Shown in pieces: positions 62,616 to 64,000 of a DNA stretch of 64,000 nt. The stretch covers positions 62,001-126,000 of the forward strand of contig CAXHTR010000005.1 of NCBI GenBank assembly GCA_964019655.1, in the 5' to 3' direction. The notes under the pieces were generated by a model. It was given only the letters and a program-made list of their open reading frames with translations. It did not search any database and had not been told where the DNA came from. The translations under genes were made by a program, and so were the position numbers. The DNA comes from Perkinsela sp. pyNocScin1 (taxonomy: Eukaryota > Euglenozoa > Kinetoplastea > Prokinetoplastida > Perkinselidae). Numbering within the stretch: position 1 is the stretch's first letter; every line of letters begins with the position of its first letter.

Positions 62616-62849
62616 ATGCGTAAAATTCATCAAAATATGTACCGAAGGCTCTCTGCAGAAGAGCTTGAGCGCGCTCGCATACGCTCTTCAGTATTGACAG
62701 TTTTTGGGTTCGTCGTTCCTATCTGCCTCATGTGCGCGTACGGTTTTTGGTCAGCACGCTTACCGTATCAAAAGTTGATGTCCATGGAGAAAAAGAGTAC
62801 ATCTATTTTTGTTGAAGATACAAAAAGTGCGGGGAGCCTTAAGCGATGA
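62616..62849 (+). CDS. Small single-span membrane protein (77 aa), unrecognised
   Basis: First in-frame ATG at 62616 (MRKIHQNMYRRLSAEELERA). A basic amphipathic helix is followed by one clear transmembrane segment (VLTVFGFVVPICLMCAYGFW) and a short Lys/Ser tail. Tail-anchored or small organelle-membrane subunits look like this. Last gene of the plus block. Confidence 0.5.
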   Translation: MRKIHQNMYRRLSAEELERARIRSSVLTVFGFVVPICLMCAYGFWSARLPYQKLMSMEKKSTSIFVEDTKSAGSLKR

Positions 62850-63356
62850 AGTACTGCTTTAGTCGATAGGTCAAGAAGTTGGTATTATTTTGAACTTTTT
62901 GTGTATAGAAGAGGCTCTCAATCACAGAGCAGGGGGGATATTTCTCACTTACCTAAGTCGAGTGATGCAGTAGACCCAGTGATGCATGGGTTCATCCTCC
63001 AGTTCCAACTTGGCACCACTGTTCCACAGATAGCTCTAGTTCAGTTTGTGCAATAGCATTGGAGTCTTCCGGATTCCCATAAGATGGCTGGCTACAGCTT
63101 GGCTTAGTGTATTACGTGGTTTCTATTGTGCGAAGTGACGGTTTCTGTGGCATGGTTACTTTCATATATCGGGGCATAAACTTTCAAATCTTCGTAGCAG
63201 AGACTTTCGAATCGCAAGTGCATAGCCGATGCAGCCTCTTTTGATCATTGTTAGAATTAATTTCGGAAAAATACCTTAGAAAGCTTAGATTGCTGTTATC
63301 ATGGCACCAGCTCTCAATTCTGTGCGCTATAGTGATGCTAAAAGCTACTAGAAGGC
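62850..63356. other. Convergent intergenic region
   Basis: 507 bases between converging genes. It holds a 5-bp stem GCTCT/AGAGC (62914-62930) followed at once by a G6 run (62932-62937), a weak echo of the G tract plus hairpin in the 26.9 kb region. No tRNA-like fold, ORF or repeat was found. Confidence 0.5.
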
Positions 63357-64000
63357 CTATTTTTTTTCCCAGTTGTCCAAGTGCGCATCGAGAATATCCA
63401 TTATCAAGAACCGGATCCTGGGCGGATATTGAGAGGTTTCCATAGCTCTTTTGAGATGTACGGGAACAGTATCAAGGAACGATCCTTCTTCCTTTTTGAG
63501 CTTCTTACCCACAAGAGGCATGATAGCCGCCAGGAGCTCAATTTCAGATGAAGTGGGCCGAGTTGCTTCATTCACATGAAGAAGCGTTCCGCAAATGAAA
63601 ACGACAGTATTAGAGTTGATGATGTCAGCTATATAAAGTTCACCGATAAAGCGCATGTTGGATGCTTGTCGTTTGTACGTCTTTGCATTGGTACTGGAAC
63701 AATCCACACTTTGAGAAGCGATTTCAAATTCGTGTTGAGCCTGCTGAATTATTTGTCGCCGAAATTCTAGTCCTTTCTCCGGCAGTGAGGCAAAAGAGAG
63801 AATGTCCTTCGAAAGCTCAACGTATAAATGAGCATAGCTTGGCTCTTGAAGGGCTTTATCAAAAATAAGCTTAACTACGGCTGTCATTCGCTCAGCACTC
63901 GTGTAAATATGTCCTAAATCGGTTTTACATATGATTTCGACGTATTTTTGTGGAGTGATTTTGTTGAGAATACCGCGCATTTCTTTGATAAAGCTCTCGT
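63357..64000 (-). CDS. eIF4G-type MIF4G-domain protein, C-terminal part (runs off right edge)
   Basis: The reading frame is open to base 64000: the six codons upstream of the first Met (ESFIKE before MRGILNKITPQKYVEI) continue without a stop, so the gene extends beyond the window. RGILNKITPQKY, LIFDKALQEPSYAHLYVELS, FASLPEKGLEFRRQII, and FIGELYIADIINSNTVVFIC with RIRFLIMDILDAHLDNWEK match the eIF4G/eIFiso4G MIF4G domain, which binds eIF4A. The protein ends about 5 residues after this domain, so no MA3 or W2 domain follows. The eIF4E-binding part would be outside the window. Confidence 0.82.
   Translation of the reverse strand, partial: ESFIKEMRGILNKITPQKYVEIICKTDLGHIYTSAERMTAVVKLIFDKALQEPSYAHLYVELSKDILSFASLPEKGLEFRRQIIQQAQHEFEIASQSVDCSSTNAKTYKRQASNMRFIGELYIADIINSNTVVFICGTLLHVNEATRPTSSEIELLAAIMPLVGKKLKKEEGSFLDTVPVHLKRAMETSQYPPRIRFLIMDILDAHLDNWEKK

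Noticed and set aside
62980-63010. Possible tRNA T-arm (gggttcatcc)
   Set aside because: The 3' stem partner is missing and no acceptor or D-arm can be formed; no tRNA gene was convincing anywhere in the window.

Overview
This is a 64 kb piece of a compact nuclear genome from a microbial eukaryote. About 50 protein genes lie at roughly one per 1.25 kb, and every recognisable gene is a single uninterrupted reading frame with no visible cis-intron. The content is purely eukaryotic: eIF1A, eIF2-gamma, eIF3l, an eIF4G-type MIF4G protein, ribosomal uS2 and eL38, Rpb8, Rab GDI, SSU-processome factors, a CDK, Argonaute and HAP2. I found no rRNA gene, tRNA, CRISPR, IS element or bacterial operon.

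Genes are sorted into long same-strand blocks. The blocks are minus 1-24981, plus 25355-26545 (one gene), minus 27575-38676, plus 38851-51285, minus 52022-52777 (one gene), plus 53434-62849, and minus 63357-64000. Many start codons follow a pyrimidine tract and an AG within about 0-40 nt. Block-wise orientation, absent introns and Y-tract/AG leaders together suggest polycistronic transcription with trans-splicing, as in kinetoplastids. A reduced kinetoplastid-like protist fits best, but this is inference: no spliced-leader RNA gene lies in the window.

Layout. 1-25 kb (minus): AlaRS (runs off the left edge), a helical orphan, eIF1A, a probable organellar cluster at 4.4-9.8 kb (repeat protein, RsuA-family protein that has lost its catalytic Asp, U1-type zinc finger, coiled-coil protein, PPR-like protein), a TPR-TLDc protein, a DUF2009 protein, a mitochondrial carrier, eIF3l, a PCIF1-type cap methyltransferase with an altered catalytic motif, Rab GDI, Rrp9, a SAM-domain membrane protein and eIF2-gamma. 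25-27.5 kb: one orphan gene, then a 1 kb convergent region with a 13-G run. 27.5-38.7 kb (minus): a J-protein, NAT10/Kre33 next to Fcf1/Utp24, an ankyrin protein, a zinc-finger protein, Kri1 and an mS26-like protein. 38.8-51.3 kb (plus): an RMI1-like protein, Argonaute with an intact DEDH tetrad, uS2, a CDK, a PPR-like protein, a DUF2439 protein, eL38, Rpb8, Esf1 and IscU. 52-52.8 kb: a lone minus-strand orphan. 53.4-62.9 kb (plus): inorganic pyrophosphatase, Yju2/CWC16, TTC4/Cns1, an exonuclease-like CCCH protein, the gamete fusogen HAP2, and a J-protein with a DnaJ-X tail. The right edge holds the C-terminal part of a MIF4G protein.

Themes. Cytosolic translation and ribosome biogenesis dominate (Rrp9, NAT10, Fcf1, Kri1, Esf1). 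A second theme is organellar gene expression. The most unusual items are the PCIF1 homologue with Gly in place of the catalytic Asn, the catalytically altered RsuA-family protein, the slicer-competent Argonaute on the same strand as an Exd1-like CCCH protein, and HAP2, which implies a sexual cycle.
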